A DNA stretch of 10,440 nucleotides from Bacteroidia bacterium (lineage in GTDB: Bacteria > Bacteroidota > Bacteroidia > B-17B0 > Aurantibacillaceae): assembly GCA_014379485.1 (NCBI GenBank), contig JACMLS010000740.1, forward strand, positions 1 through 10,440, given 5' to 3'. The position numbers were made by a program, and so were the translations under genes. Positions 1 to 7,462 of this stretch are shown here, piece after piece (positions within the stretch are counted from its first letter, which is position 1; each line of letters starts with the position of its first letter). A model generated the notes under the pieces. The model saw only the letters and a program-made list of their open reading frames with translations. It did not search any database and was not told the origin of the DNA.

Positions 1-3000
1 ACCTGCTTAGGCAGCGCCGTAAATTTTACAAACACTTCTACCTACGCCGGAACTTCGGCGGCAAATAGTTTTTGGAATTTTGGCGATGGTACAACTTCTA
101 ATTTAGATAATCCATCTCACACATTTCCCGGAACAGGAACTTATAATGTTCAGCTGATAGCTTTTTCTTCTTATGGTTGTTCTGATACTGTAATTGTTCC
201 TGTACAAATTCAAATGGCAATAAATCCTGCTTTTTCTTTCACTGCTAATTGCGCAGGGTCTGTTGCACAATTCAATGACAATTCAACAGTACCAGGAGGA
301 AACATTACAATGTGGCAATGGAATTTTGGTGATGGCGGAACTTCTGTTTCTCAAAACCCAACACATATTTATGCTACTGCCGGAACTTACAGTGTAATTT
401 TAAGTGTTACAAGCAACAACGGTTGTACCGGTGGCGACACAATACAAGTTACAATAAATCCATTACCTGTTGCAAATTTTACAAGCGCAGCAGTTTGTTT
501 TGGAACAGCAACCGCTCTAGTAAACACCTCAAGTATTGCAAGCGGAAGTTTAAATTCATTTGCATGGGATTTTAATTCTGACGGAATTACTGATAACACT
601 TTACAAAATCCCAACTGGATTTTTCCTGCATCTGGAACTGTGAATGTTACTTTAACTGTAACCAGCAATTTAAATTGTTCTGCAAATCACACAGGTCCGG
701 TAGTAGTGTATCCGCAACCGGTAGCAGCTTTTGCAACAAATAATGTTTGTGAAGGACTTGCTTCTAATTTTTCTAACACAACAACAATCGCTTCTCCGGG
801 AATTATAAGTTCAATACAATGGACTTTTGGCGACGGAGGAATTTCTGCTATTGCAAGTCCTGCACACACTTACGCTAACGACGGAACTTTTAATGTAACG
901 CTTAGTGCAACATCTTCAAACGGTTGTGTGGGAACATATAATTCTCCCATAACAATTTATCCGGCGCCTGCTGCTGTTTTCACTGCACCGGGAGTTTGCA
1001 AAAATAATGCAACTGTGTTTTCAAATACTTCAAACGTAAGCAGCGGTTCTGTTACAGGGTATAACTGGGATTTTAATAATGACGGAATAACCGATAATAC
1101 AAGTGCAAATCCGAATTATGTTTTTCCAACTGACGGAGCTTTTAATGTGCAACTAACAGTAACTACCAACAACGGATGTACTGCAAATACTTCAGTACAG
1201 GTAACAGTATTTCCATTACCTGTTGCCAATTTTGTTTCGGGAGCAGTTTGTTCTGGAAATGCGAGCAACTTTACAAACACTTCTGCAGTTAGCAGCGGTT
1301 CTGTAAATTCAGTTGCCTGGGATTTTAATTCAGACGGGATCACTGATAACACCACACAAAATCCGAACTGGTTATTTTCTGCTTACGGAACAATGAATGT
1401 AACGCTTACCGCAACAACAAATAATAATTGCAGCGCAAACTTTACCGGGCAAACAGTTGTACATCCGCTGCCGGTTGCAGCGTTTACAGTGCCCAATAAT
1501 TGTGAGGGTCTTGCTTCTGTCTTCACAAATAATTCCACCATTCCAACAGGCAATATCGGTTCTGTTCAATGGAATTTTGGCGACGCAACTTATTCTTCAT
1601 TAAACAATCCTATACACTCCTACCTGAACGACGGAACTTTTAATGTTACCGTTTCTGCTACTTCTGCTTTCGGTTGTATTGGAAATTACACTTCTGTTAT
1701 TACCATTTATCCGGCACCAACAGTTTCATTTACTGCACCTGGTGTTTGTAAAAATATTGCAACTGCTTTTACAAATTCATCTTCTGTAAACAGCGGATCA
1801 ATTACCGGATATGCCTGGGATTTTACCAGCGACGGAACAATTGATAACACAAGTGCAAACCCAAGCAACGTATACGCAACAGACGGAACATTTCCTGCTC
1901 ATCTTACTGTAACAACAAATTTTAATTGTACAGCAGCCGTTACCATTGTTGTAACAGTGTATCCATTACCTGTTACAAATTTTGTTGCTAACGGATTTTG
2001 CTTAGGAATTCCTACAAACTTTACAGATGTAACCACTGTAAGCAGCGGAAGTATTACTATGAGAAAATGGGATTTTAATTCCGATGGATTTATTGATTTT
2101 ACAGGCCTGAATCCAACTTACATTTATCCCGGAGCAGGAACTCAAAATCCGACATTACTTACCTGGACAAATAACAACTGCACAAACGCAAATCAAAAAG
2201 TACTTTTTATAAACCCAATTCCACAAGTGAGTTTTACAGTAAATGATCCTGCCGGCTGTCCGCAACACTGCGTTAATTTCAGCAACTTTTCTACTGTTGG
2301 AAGCGGAACAATTATTCATTACGACTGGAATTTTGGTGACAACAGCTCTCACTCAACAGCAATAAATCCGCAACATTGTTACAATACCGGAAATTATTCT
2401 GTAACGCTTACCGCAACAAGCGACAGCGGATGTGTTGGAACTGCAACAATGCCTAATATGATCACTGTTTATCCATCGCCCACCGCAGGATTTTCTTACA
2501 ACCCCGGTGAGCCAGATGTGCTGGAACCACTTATCAGCATTACCGATCAGTCTTCGGGTGCAAACAACTGGCAATATGATTTTGGAGATGCAACAAACAG
2601 TACATTAGAAAATCCGCAACATTTGTATGCTACAGAAATTCCAACATCTTATACTGTAACGCAAATAGTTTCAAATACTTTTGGTTGCTACGATACAGCG
2701 GTGCAGGTAATAGAAATAAAACCTGCTTACACACTATATGTTCCAAATGCATTTACACCCAATGAAGATGGGAAGAATGACATTTTTAAAGCAGAAGGCC
2801 TTGGAATAAAAGAATTTCAGATGTGGATCTTTGACCGTTGGGGAAATATGATCTTCTTCTCTGATGAAATGGGAAAAGGCTGGGACGGAAAAGTTCAGAA
2901 CGGGCGCTCTGATGAAGTAAGCCAGATAGATGTTTTTGAATGGAAAGTAATTGCGAAAGACATTAATGACAAGTCGCATAGTTTGCTGGGAAGTGTAACG

Positions 3001-3012
3001 TTGGTGAAATAA
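1..3012 (+). CDS. Giant secreted PKD-repeat protein with T9SS type B (gliding-motility-associated) C-terminal domain, 5'-truncated by the window
   Basis: The frame is open from base 1, so the ATG at 214 is an internal methionine and the true start lies upstream; 1003 residues are visible. They form eleven PKD beta-sandwich domains of about 82-86 residues: one partial domain (bases 1-228), then domains starting near 229, 463, 715, 964, 1216, 1468, 1714, 1966, 2218 and 2476. Each has the PKD core W-[ND]-F-x-D-G followed by NPxHxY and GT. Most also have a cysteine near position 12 and another near 71, a likely disulfide. Bases 2725-3009 encode a 95-residue terminal domain with VPNAFTPNEDGKND, FDRWGN, GWDGK and a final SVTLVK, the classic gliding-motility-associated (CHU_C) type B sorting signal. 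By family, such proteins are exported by T9SS and act as adhesins or matrix proteins at the surface; the ligand is unknown. No catalytic domain is visible, though one could lie upstream. The protein family is certain, the role is not. Confidence 0.95.
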   Translation, partial: TCLGSAVNFTNTSTYAGTSAANSFWNFGDGTTSNLDNPSHTFPGTGTYNVQLIAFSSYGCSDTVIVPVQIQMAINPAFSFTANCAGSVAQFNDNSTVPGGNITMWQWNFGDGGTSVSQNPTHIYATAGTYSVILSVTSNNGCTGGDTIQVTINPLPVANFTSAAVCFGTATALVNTSSIASGSLNSFAWDFNSDGITDNTLQNPNWIFPASGTVNVTLTVTSNLNCSANHTGPVVVYPQPVAAFATNNVCEGLASNFSNTTTIASPGIISSIQWTFGDGGISAIASPAHTYANDGTFNVTLSATSSNGCVGTYNSPITIYPAPAAVFTAPGVCKNNATVFSNTSNVSSGSVTGYNWDFNNDGITDNTSANPNYVFPTDGAFNVQLTVTTNNGCTANTSVQVTVFPLPVANFVSGAVCSGNASNFTNTSAVSSGSVNSVAWDFNSDGITDNTTQNPNWLFSAYGTMNVTLTATTNNNCSANFTGQTVVHPLPVAAFTVPNNCEGLASVFTNNSTIPTGNIGSVQWNFGDATYSSLNNPIHSYLNDGTFNVTVSATSAFGCIGNYTSVITIYPAPTVSFTAPGVCKNIATAFTNSSSVNSGSITGYAWDFTSDGTIDNTSANPSNVYATDGTFPAHLTVTTNFNCTAAVTIVVTVYPLPVTNFVANGFCLGIPTNFTDVTTVSSGSITMRKWDFNSDGFIDFTGLNPTYIYPGAGTQNPTLLTWTNNNCTNANQKVLFINPIPQVSFTVNDPAGCPQHCVNFSNFSTVGSGTIIHYDWNFGDNSSHSTAINPQHCYNTGNYSVTLTATSDSGCVGTATMPNMITVYPSPTAGFSYNPGEPDVLEPLISITDQSSGANNWQYDFGDATNSTLENPQHLYATEIPTSYTVTQIVSNTFGCYDTAVQVIEIKPAYTLYVPNAFTPNEDGKNDIFKAEGLGIKEFQMWIFDRWGNMIFFSDEMGKGWDGKVQNGRSDEVSQIDVFEWKVIAKDINDKSHSLLGSVTLVK
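463..1965 (+). repeat. Tandem duplication of a three-PKD block inside the adhesin gene
   Basis: Bases 463-1215 (three PKD domains opening LPVANF, QPVAAF, APAAVF) and 1216-1965 (opening LPVANF, LPVAAF, APTVSF) match domain by domain. For example, WDFNSDGITDNT followed by QNPNW occurs in the first domain of each block, CEGLAS in the second and FTAPGVCKN in the third. A domain opening LPVTNF at 1966 resembles the first member again, as if a third copy had begun and then diverged. Many nucleotide differences between copies are at third codon positions, so the duplication looks old and kept under protein-level selection. Confidence 0.85.
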
Positions 3013-3022
3013 AATTCCAATC

Positions 3023-3103
3023 AGTCCCTTTAGTCCGGTAGTCCGAAAGTCCGTTGAGTCATTTGCAAGACTTTCGGACTTCGGACTTTCGGACTTTGTG
3101 ACT
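3023..3103. repeat. Symmetrical AGTCC/GGACT array forming a long hairpin
   Basis: Five AGTC(C) units at 3023, 3032, 3040, 3048 and 3057 are mirrored by five (G)GACT units ending at 3072, 3080, 3087, 3095 and 3103, spaced 7-9 bases apart. The best perfect inverted repeat is 14 bp: 3040-3053 (AGTCCGAAAGTCCG) against 3082-3095. TAGTC at 3031-3035 can add five more pairs with 3100-3104. Because the units repeat, the arms can also pair in shifted registers, for example 3040-3050 with 3070-3080. It fills the gap between the adhesin stop and smpB. It could end adhesin transcription, but there is no T run, so a dispersed palindromic repeat is equally possible. Confidence 0.75.
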
Positions 3104-3110
3104 ATCTTTA
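3103..3110 (+). promoter_or_regulatory. Possible Bacteroidota -7 element for smpB
   Basis: TATCTTTA matches seven of eight positions of the Bacteroidota -7 consensus TAnnTTTG. It ends six bases before the smpB ATG, so initiation from it would give an almost leaderless mRNA. The expected TTTG -33 box about 19 bases upstream is only TTCG (3080-3083) and lies in the AGTCC/GGACT array. Weak call. Confidence 0.22.
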
Positions 3111-3116
3111 CAACCG

Positions 3117-3572
3117 ATGAGCACAATACAAAAACAGATAGAAATAAAAAACCGCAAGGCTTCGTTTGAATTTTCTTTTCTTGAAAAATACATTGCGGGT
3201 ATGGTGTTGCTTGGATCAGAAATAAAATCGATCCGCCAGGGCAAAGCAAATTTATCTGATGCCTATTGTGTTTTTGTAAAAGGAGAATTGTGGATCCGCA
3301 ATTTGCATATTAACGAATATGAAAAAGCCACACATTACACTCACGTTCCTTTACGCGAAAGAAAATTATTACTCACGGCCAACGAACTAAAAAAATTAGA
3401 AAAGAAATTAAAAGACCAGGGCCTCACCATTATTCCCACCAAACTCTTCATAAACGAAAAAGGTTTTGCTAAACTTGAAATAGCATTGGCAAAAGGAAAA
3501 AAGATCTACGATAAGAGGGAAGATATTAAGAAGAAAGATACACAGAGAGAATTGCAGAGAAAACTGAAATAA
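3117..3572 (+). CDS. smpB: SsrA-binding protein SmpB
   Basis: SmpB is the cytoplasmic partner of tmRNA (SsrA) in trans-translation. It carries alanyl-tmRNA into the A site of stalled ribosomes so that the trapped peptide is tagged for degradation. The 151-residue product is a normal family length. It shows the SmpB signature from start to end: NRKASFEF (12-19), GSEIKSIRQGKANLSDAY (33-50), LHINEYEKATHYTH (63-76), the PLRERKLLL stretch (78-86) and the basic tail KGKKIYDKREDIKKKD (126-141), which occupies the decoding centre. The ATG at 3117 fits the family N-terminus; no clear ribosome-binding site precedes it. The gene shares direction with the adhesin gene but is separated by a strong palindrome and has no obvious functional link to it. 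No tmRNA gene is visible nearby. Confidence 0.97.
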   Translation: MSTIQKQIEIKNRKASFEFSFLEKYIAGMVLLGSEIKSIRQGKANLSDAYCVFVKGELWIRNLHINEYEKATHYTHVPLRERKLLLTANELKKLEKKLKDQGLTIIPTKLFINEKGFAKLEIALAKGKKIYDKREDIKKKDTQRELQRKLK

Positions 3573-3585
3573 TTTTAATTTAAAA

Positions 3586-3612
3586 CGGGGCCGGAGGCCC
3601 TGAGAAATTCTC
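3586..3612. terminator. GC-rich hairpin after smpB, possible terminator
   Basis: Fourteen bases after the smpB stop, 3586-3592 (CGGGGCC) pairs with 3596-3602 (GGCCCTG) around a GGA loop, giving seven pairs including one G-U. It is strikingly GC-rich against AT-rich flanks. An 11-base palindrome, GAGAAATTCTC (3602-3612), abuts it. There is no T run directly downstream, so a canonical intrinsic terminator is not proven; it may be a small dispersed palindrome. Confidence 0.4.
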
Positions 3613-3848
3613 TTAATGGGACTTTTATAAAATTATTTAACTAACTCAAAATAAAATTAAAAAATATAAAATACATAACATTTTACATAGCGGTTGTTTT
3701 CTGTGACAGTATGTAAAAACCTTAAAAAGAAGTAAACCAAAAATACTATTGTTTTTTTACTCCGATTGAGTTGCTTTTGTTTCTTTGGTAATTAACTAAG
3801 CATTCTTTTTTTATTCAAAAAATATTGCGACTATCTAATACCATAGAA
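3613..3848. other. AT-rich convergent intergenic region with short inverted repeats
   Basis: This stretch separates smpB from the tail of the minus-strand gene set, so transcripts from both sides should end here. TTTTACATA (3681-3689) is perfectly inverted as TATGTAAAA (3710-3718). The spacer between them contains the odd palindrome CTGTGACAG (3701-3709). Seven Ts at 3806-3812 face six As at 3817-3822 across an ATTC loop; this could serve as a weak terminator in either direction, about 26 bases past the stop of the minus-strand gene. I see no convincing gene here. Confidence 0.45.
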
Positions 3849-5300
3849 TTACTGCACCAAAAACTTTCCCTTCACAATTTTTCCATCCTGCATTTTTGCT
3901 GAAAAGAAATAAATTCCTCGGTCAAAGTTTTCTTCAACAATCACTTCATTGGAACTTATGTTTCCATAAGTGCTGATCAGCTTTCCGGAAACATCAAACA
4001 ATGAAACTGAAAGTGGTTTGTTGCTTCCTTTAAAAGAAAGTGTTGTTCTTTTACTGAAAGGGTTTGGCGCTACTACGACAGATTGTTCATTTTGCATCTC
4101 AGCTAAACCAACCGAAGTAAAAGAAGCGGTGCGGTACATTATTTTGTTATTAGTGTCATCCTGATAAACAAAATGAAATGTTCCGTTGGCATAAGCAACA
4201 TCAACATTGTATTGCGCAGTCATGCCTGAGTCAATATAAAAATACTGGTTATCTAAACCGGATGCTCCTGAAACTGAATAAGAAAACATACAGTCATAAT
4301 TTCCATTCCTGAAATCCTGCCAGACTACGCCAAGCGTATCTCCTTGGCCTGCAATAGTTGGAAGATTTTGAAGGTAGTTTCCGGGCACTGAGTTAATTTC
4401 GTTGTTGAAGCCGGACTGCATGGTATTTATATTCATCGTTCCTACATGCACGCGTTCATCACCTGTTGAAGCGGACATCCAAACAGCAATAAGAGAATCT
4501 CCGCTTATAATGCCTTCCGGCCCTGATGAAGGACAGGACATCACCATCCAATTGGTTGCATCTATATCTGTTGACTGAGTAAATGTGTTTCCGTCGTCAT
4601 TTGAAAGCCCTGTCCAAATATCTCTGACGTTGGAATTGTTGTTGCGAAATAATAATACTTGTTTTGATCCTTTACTTGCAAGTGAAGGAGGACAACATTC
4701 GCAAACAACTCCGGGTGCAAGCAAAGTACCATCTACCTCAGAACCAAAAGTAGCTCCACCATTGGTTGATGTGCTTACAACATGTCGCGGATTTGTCCAG
4801 CTAAGATCCAATTGCATATATGCGCAAACAGGATTGCCTCCCGGTGATGTAGAAACCCAGGGTAAAACGGGAATGTTTCCGGGATCGTTTACCATTACCG
4901 GGTTTGAAAAAGATTGTCCGCCATTGAGAGATTTTGAAAGATAAATATCTCCGACGCCAGAAGAGGGTGAGGAATAAATAACGTAAACGGTATCTCCTGC
5001 AACCGTCATGTTGGGCCCATCCATCATTGTTGAGCGGGGATCAAGTGCAGGAGCAACTGCAACAGGCATTGCAAAATTTACTCCCGTTTTACGTGCACAA
5101 TACAAAATATTAGGACCAATTGCTTCTGTCCATATTACTGTAGGAACATTGTTCAACGATAGTTTGATCTTAGGTCTGTTCAAAGGATCTGCAGTTCCTG
5201 CAGCCACCACAATTGGATTGCTCCAGGTTAATGTCTGTGCAAAAAAACCGGTTGCAAGAAAAAAAACCGGGATTGTGCTGAGTAGATATTTTTTTTTCAT
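3849..5300 (-). CDS. Secreted Asp-box (sialidase-like) beta-propeller with CxCC motif and T9SS type A sorting domain
   Basis: The 483-residue product starts with MKKKYLLS and a hydrophobic stretch, with likely cleavage after FFAQ (about 22). Three Asp-box-like turns, SLNGGQSF (124-131), STNGGATF (178-185) and SNDDGNTF (233-240), indicate a BNR/sialidase-type propeller over roughly residues 25-395. Distinctive features are CECC (200-203), RDI (226-228) and CPSSGP (256-261). From memory, proteins annotated as exo-alpha-sialidase-like share this CxCC, RD and CPxxGP pattern, and their function is unassigned. Residues 408-483 are a type A sorting domain (APNPF, SLFDVSGK, GIYFF). I see no basis for claiming true sialidase activity. 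The ATG at 5300 lies 27 bases after the protease stop, so co-transcription is likely. A metal-binding role for the cysteines, perhaps copper given the oxidase nearby, is inference. Confidence 0.85.
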   Translation of the reverse strand: MKKKYLLSTIPVFFLATGFFAQTLTWSNPIVVAAGTADPLNRPKIKLSLNNVPTVIWTEAIGPNILYCARKTGVNFAMPVAVAPALDPRSTMMDGPNMTVAGDTVYVIYSSPSSGVGDIYLSKSLNGGQSFSNPVMVNDPGNIPVLPWVSTSPGGNPVCAYMQLDLSWTNPRHVVSTSTNGGATFGSEVDGTLLAPGVVCECCPPSLASKGSKQVLLFRNNNSNVRDIWTGLSNDDGNTFTQSTDIDATNWMVMSCPSSGPEGIISGDSLIAVWMSASTGDERVHVGTMNINTMQSGFNNEINSVPGNYLQNLPTIAGQGDTLGVVWQDFRNGNYDCMFSYSVSGASGLDNQYFYIDSGMTAQYNVDVAYANGTFHFVYQDDTNNKIMYRTASFTSVGLAEMQNEQSVVVAPNPFSKRTTLSFKGSNKPLSVSLFDVSGKLISTYGNISSNEVIVEENFDRGIYFFSAKMQDGKIVKGKFLVQ

Positions 5301-5327
5301 AGGCTTTGGGGTATTAAATATTAATTT

Positions 5328-7373
5328 TTATTTAAGTATGACAAAGCGTTTCACAAAAAGTTTATCGCCAAAAGTATTTCTTATAAAATAGATGCCATTT
5401 TCCAAAGAAGGCAATAGCAGTTGCTGCTTATTTTCCTGTTCACTGATTTTTATTTTGAATAAAACAAACCCCAAACTATTTACAATTTCTAATTCTCCTT
5501 TTAGTTTTTCTTCATTTAACTCTAAAGTAAAAATTCCGTTTGAAGGATTCGGGTAGAGAATTATTTTTTCTGATTCATTCTCTGTATTATCTATTCCTGC
5601 TGCCAGGGTTCCAAGATTAATAAAATCTATATACAAATTATTTCCACCATCTGTAACATTTACAATTTTAATAATTACGTTCTGAAAAGTTGCGTAAGTA
5701 TTCATATTAATGTTTGCACTTTTCCAAACAGTTGTACTATCCGGAATGTAAGGTGTAATTTGTGTTGGACCTGTTACCAATGCTGCGCCCGTTCTGTAAA
5801 AAAGCTGTGCCCATGTTACTCCGCAATCTTTAGAAGCAAGCACAATCATTTCATCAGAATAATTTGCGTCTGATCTTGCATAAGCCCATTTGTAAGTTAA
5901 ATATGGAATTCCGGTAAAAGTGGTAAAATCAAAACCTGGTAAAATCAGCGCATCAGATTGGCCGTAATTGGTATTGATGAGATTATTTATTTTTGCGCTT
6001 GCTGCTCCTGAATAATGCAATGCAATAGTATCCCGCTCCCAGGTAATTCCACCGTCAGGATTGTCAATTGTAATTCCATTTGTTGGAAATGTTGTGCTTT
6101 CAAAATTTTCAGAGTAGGGCAATGCTTGTCCGATGGGCGGAGTTGTAACGTTTATGTAATTGCTCCAAATCAAACTATCTGTTCCTTGTGCGTTTGTTGC
6201 AATTAATTTTACCTGAAAAGTTCCCACAGCAGTGTATGTTATTGCAGGATTTGCAACTGCTGAAGTGGAAGGTGTGCCTCCCTGAAAATCCCACAAATAG
6301 GAAGTTGGATTGTTTTGAGATTTATCGTAAAATGTAATTTGATTGCCGATACAAATATTCGGATTGAGCGTAACAAAATCAGCAATCACATTGCATGGGC
6401 CATTTACAAAGCCACTATCACAACCTGTCGAATCAATATTCCATTGTTGCCAAATGTCAAAACGAAAACTCATCAAACTTGCCTGTGCACGTTGTTTTTG
6501 ACCGTTAGAAAACATGCTCTTGCAATTATCATTAGAGTAATCCATATAATTTGCAATCTGATCATTTACATCGGGTACATCAATAGAACAACTATTTATT
6601 GTGGGGCAACCAAAATTTGGATTTACTGCTGGTGGAGTGTCGCACACATAATCTCCGTCTAAACAAGTATCAATTCCGCAACCACCGTTAAATGTATGGT
6701 AAAGTCCCAGCCAATGTCCGATTTCGTGTGTTGTTGTTCTGCCTAAAGATGCAGAAGCTGTTCCTGTCTTTCCAAAATAATCGTGTCTTACCACAATTCC
6801 ATCTTCATCAGGTGGCCCACCTGGAAAAGAAGAGTAGCCAAGCGTACTTCCGCTTATTGTTTTTACCACATAAATATTCAGGTAGCGTGTATTATCCCAA
6901 TAGCTCAGTTGTTTTAGCTGGGTACGCTGATACGTTTGATGATTTGCCAAAGAACTGTTTACTCTAACAATTCCATTTGTGCAGCGCCCTTGCGGATCTT
7001 TTTTTGCAAGACAATACTCTATATCAGTATCTACCCCGTTTCCATCTCCGTTTGTTCCTGCAATTTTTCTGAAATCTTCATTAAGCACATCTATTTGGCT
7101 TTGCACCTGTGCATCACTTATATTTTCAGTTCCGCCAAGATGAATTATGTGAACCACAACGGGAATAATTTTAAGGTTGGGATTATGATTTTGAGGAGAA
7201 TTAATCTGTTTGTTCTGATCTCCTGAAATTAATTGATGTTTAATTTTCTGTTCTGCAAGATCAATTTGTTCTTTATGCGCTTGCTGATACCTGTCAAAAT
7301 AACAAGGATTTAAATTCTGACTTTGAGAAAGTCCGGCATTAAAAACAATCAGAAGAAATAAAAGTTTTTTCAT
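5328..7373 (-). CDS. Secreted M43 (pappalysin/cytophagalysin-type) zinc metalloprotease with PKD, jelly-roll and T9SS type A domains
   Basis: The 681-residue product is a metzincin endopeptidase. HEIGHWLGLYH (216-226) supplies the three zinc histidines and catalytic Glu217, and NYMDY (275-279) is the Met-turn. The segment between them contains GDYVCDTPP, typical of bacterial M43 enzymes. C24, at the start of a charged propeptide-like region, could act as a cysteine switch, but this is a guess. After the catalytic domain come a PKD domain (about 330-411), a jelly-roll 'choice-of-anchor' type domain (about 418-590, starting YSENFES) and a type A sorting domain (604-681, LYPNPSNG and GIYFIR). 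I chose ATG at 7373 (MKKLLFLLIV signal peptide). An in-frame TTG at 7382 would add three residues that look non-native. The product should be secreted or surface-bound and degrade extracellular protein. Substrate unknown. Confidence 0.93.
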   Translation of the reverse strand: MKKLLFLLIVFNAGLSQSQNLNPCYFDRYQQAHKEQIDLAEQKIKHQLISGDQNKQINSPQNHNPNLKIIPVVVHIIHLGGTENISDAQVQSQIDVLNEDFRKIAGTNGDGNGVDTDIEYCLAKKDPQGRCTNGIVRVNSSLANHQTYQRTQLKQLSYWDNTRYLNIYVVKTISGSTLGYSSFPGGPPDEDGIVVRHDYFGKTGTASASLGRTTTHEIGHWLGLYHTFNGGCGIDTCLDGDYVCDTPPAVNPNFGCPTINSCSIDVPDVNDQIANYMDYSNDNCKSMFSNGQKQRAQASLMSFRFDIWQQWNIDSTGCDSGFVNGPCNVIADFVTLNPNICIGNQITFYDKSQNNPTSYLWDFQGGTPSTSAVANPAITYTAVGTFQVKLIATNAQGTDSLIWSNYINVTTPPIGQALPYSENFESTTFPTNGITIDNPDGGITWERDTIALHYSGAASAKINNLINTNYGQSDALILPGFDFTTFTGIPYLTYKWAYARSDANYSDEMIVLASKDCGVTWAQLFYRTGAALVTGPTQITPYIPDSTTVWKSANINMNTYATFQNVIIKIVNVTDGGNNLYIDFINLGTLAAGIDNTENESEKIILYPNPSNGIFTLELNEEKLKGELEIVNSLGFVLFKIKISEQENKQQLLLPSLENGIYFIRNTFGDKLFVKRFVILK

Positions 7374-7456
7374 TTGCAACAATTTTTAGTTGGAATAAAG
7401 AGAAATTTAAATCCCTTTAAAATAAAACGCACGGTACTATTTAATTTGTATTTCAT
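7370..7456 (-). CDS. Possible 28-residue leader reading frame coupled to the protease gene
   Basis: An ATG frame starts six bases after the multicopper oxidase stop and spans nearly the whole 89-base gap. Its TGA overlaps the protease ATG as ATGA. The peptide begins MKYKLNSTVR and ends KNCCK; it is basic, with a hydrophobic middle (FLFI). The sequence before its start, CAACTAAAAACAA, closely resembles the sequence before the protease start. The overlap suggests translational coupling, but a frame of this length can arise by chance in AT-rich DNA, and I recognise no family. Confidence 0.2.
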   Translation of the reverse strand: MKYKLNSTVRFILKGFKFLFIPTKNCCK

Positions 7457-7462
7457 TTGTTT

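Noticed and set aside
214..216. ATG as start of the PKD protein
   Set aside because: The same frame is open and encodes a recognisable PKD domain from base 1, so this methionine is internal.
3023..3103. CRISPR-like array
   Set aside because: Units are 5-6 bases with 7-9 base spacing and are inverted between the two halves, with no spacers and no cas genes.
2734..3249. 171-residue open frame on the minus strand
   Set aside because: It lies antisense to the adhesin C-terminal domain, the AGTCC/GGACT array and the smpB start; its translation shows no domain and both plus-strand genes are secure.
3573..3848. tmRNA (ssrA) gene next to smpB
   Set aside because: The gap is too short, and neither a tRNA-like acceptor end nor a tag-encoding frame ending in hydrophobic residues is visible.
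5008..5391. 127-residue plus-strand frame opposite the propeller gene
   Set aside because: It is antisense to a gene with clear domains and a signal peptide and shows no family features of its own.
7374..7382. TTG start at 7382 for the metalloprotease
   Set aside because: ATG at 7373 gives a clean signal peptide; the three extra residues add nothing and TTG starts are rare here.
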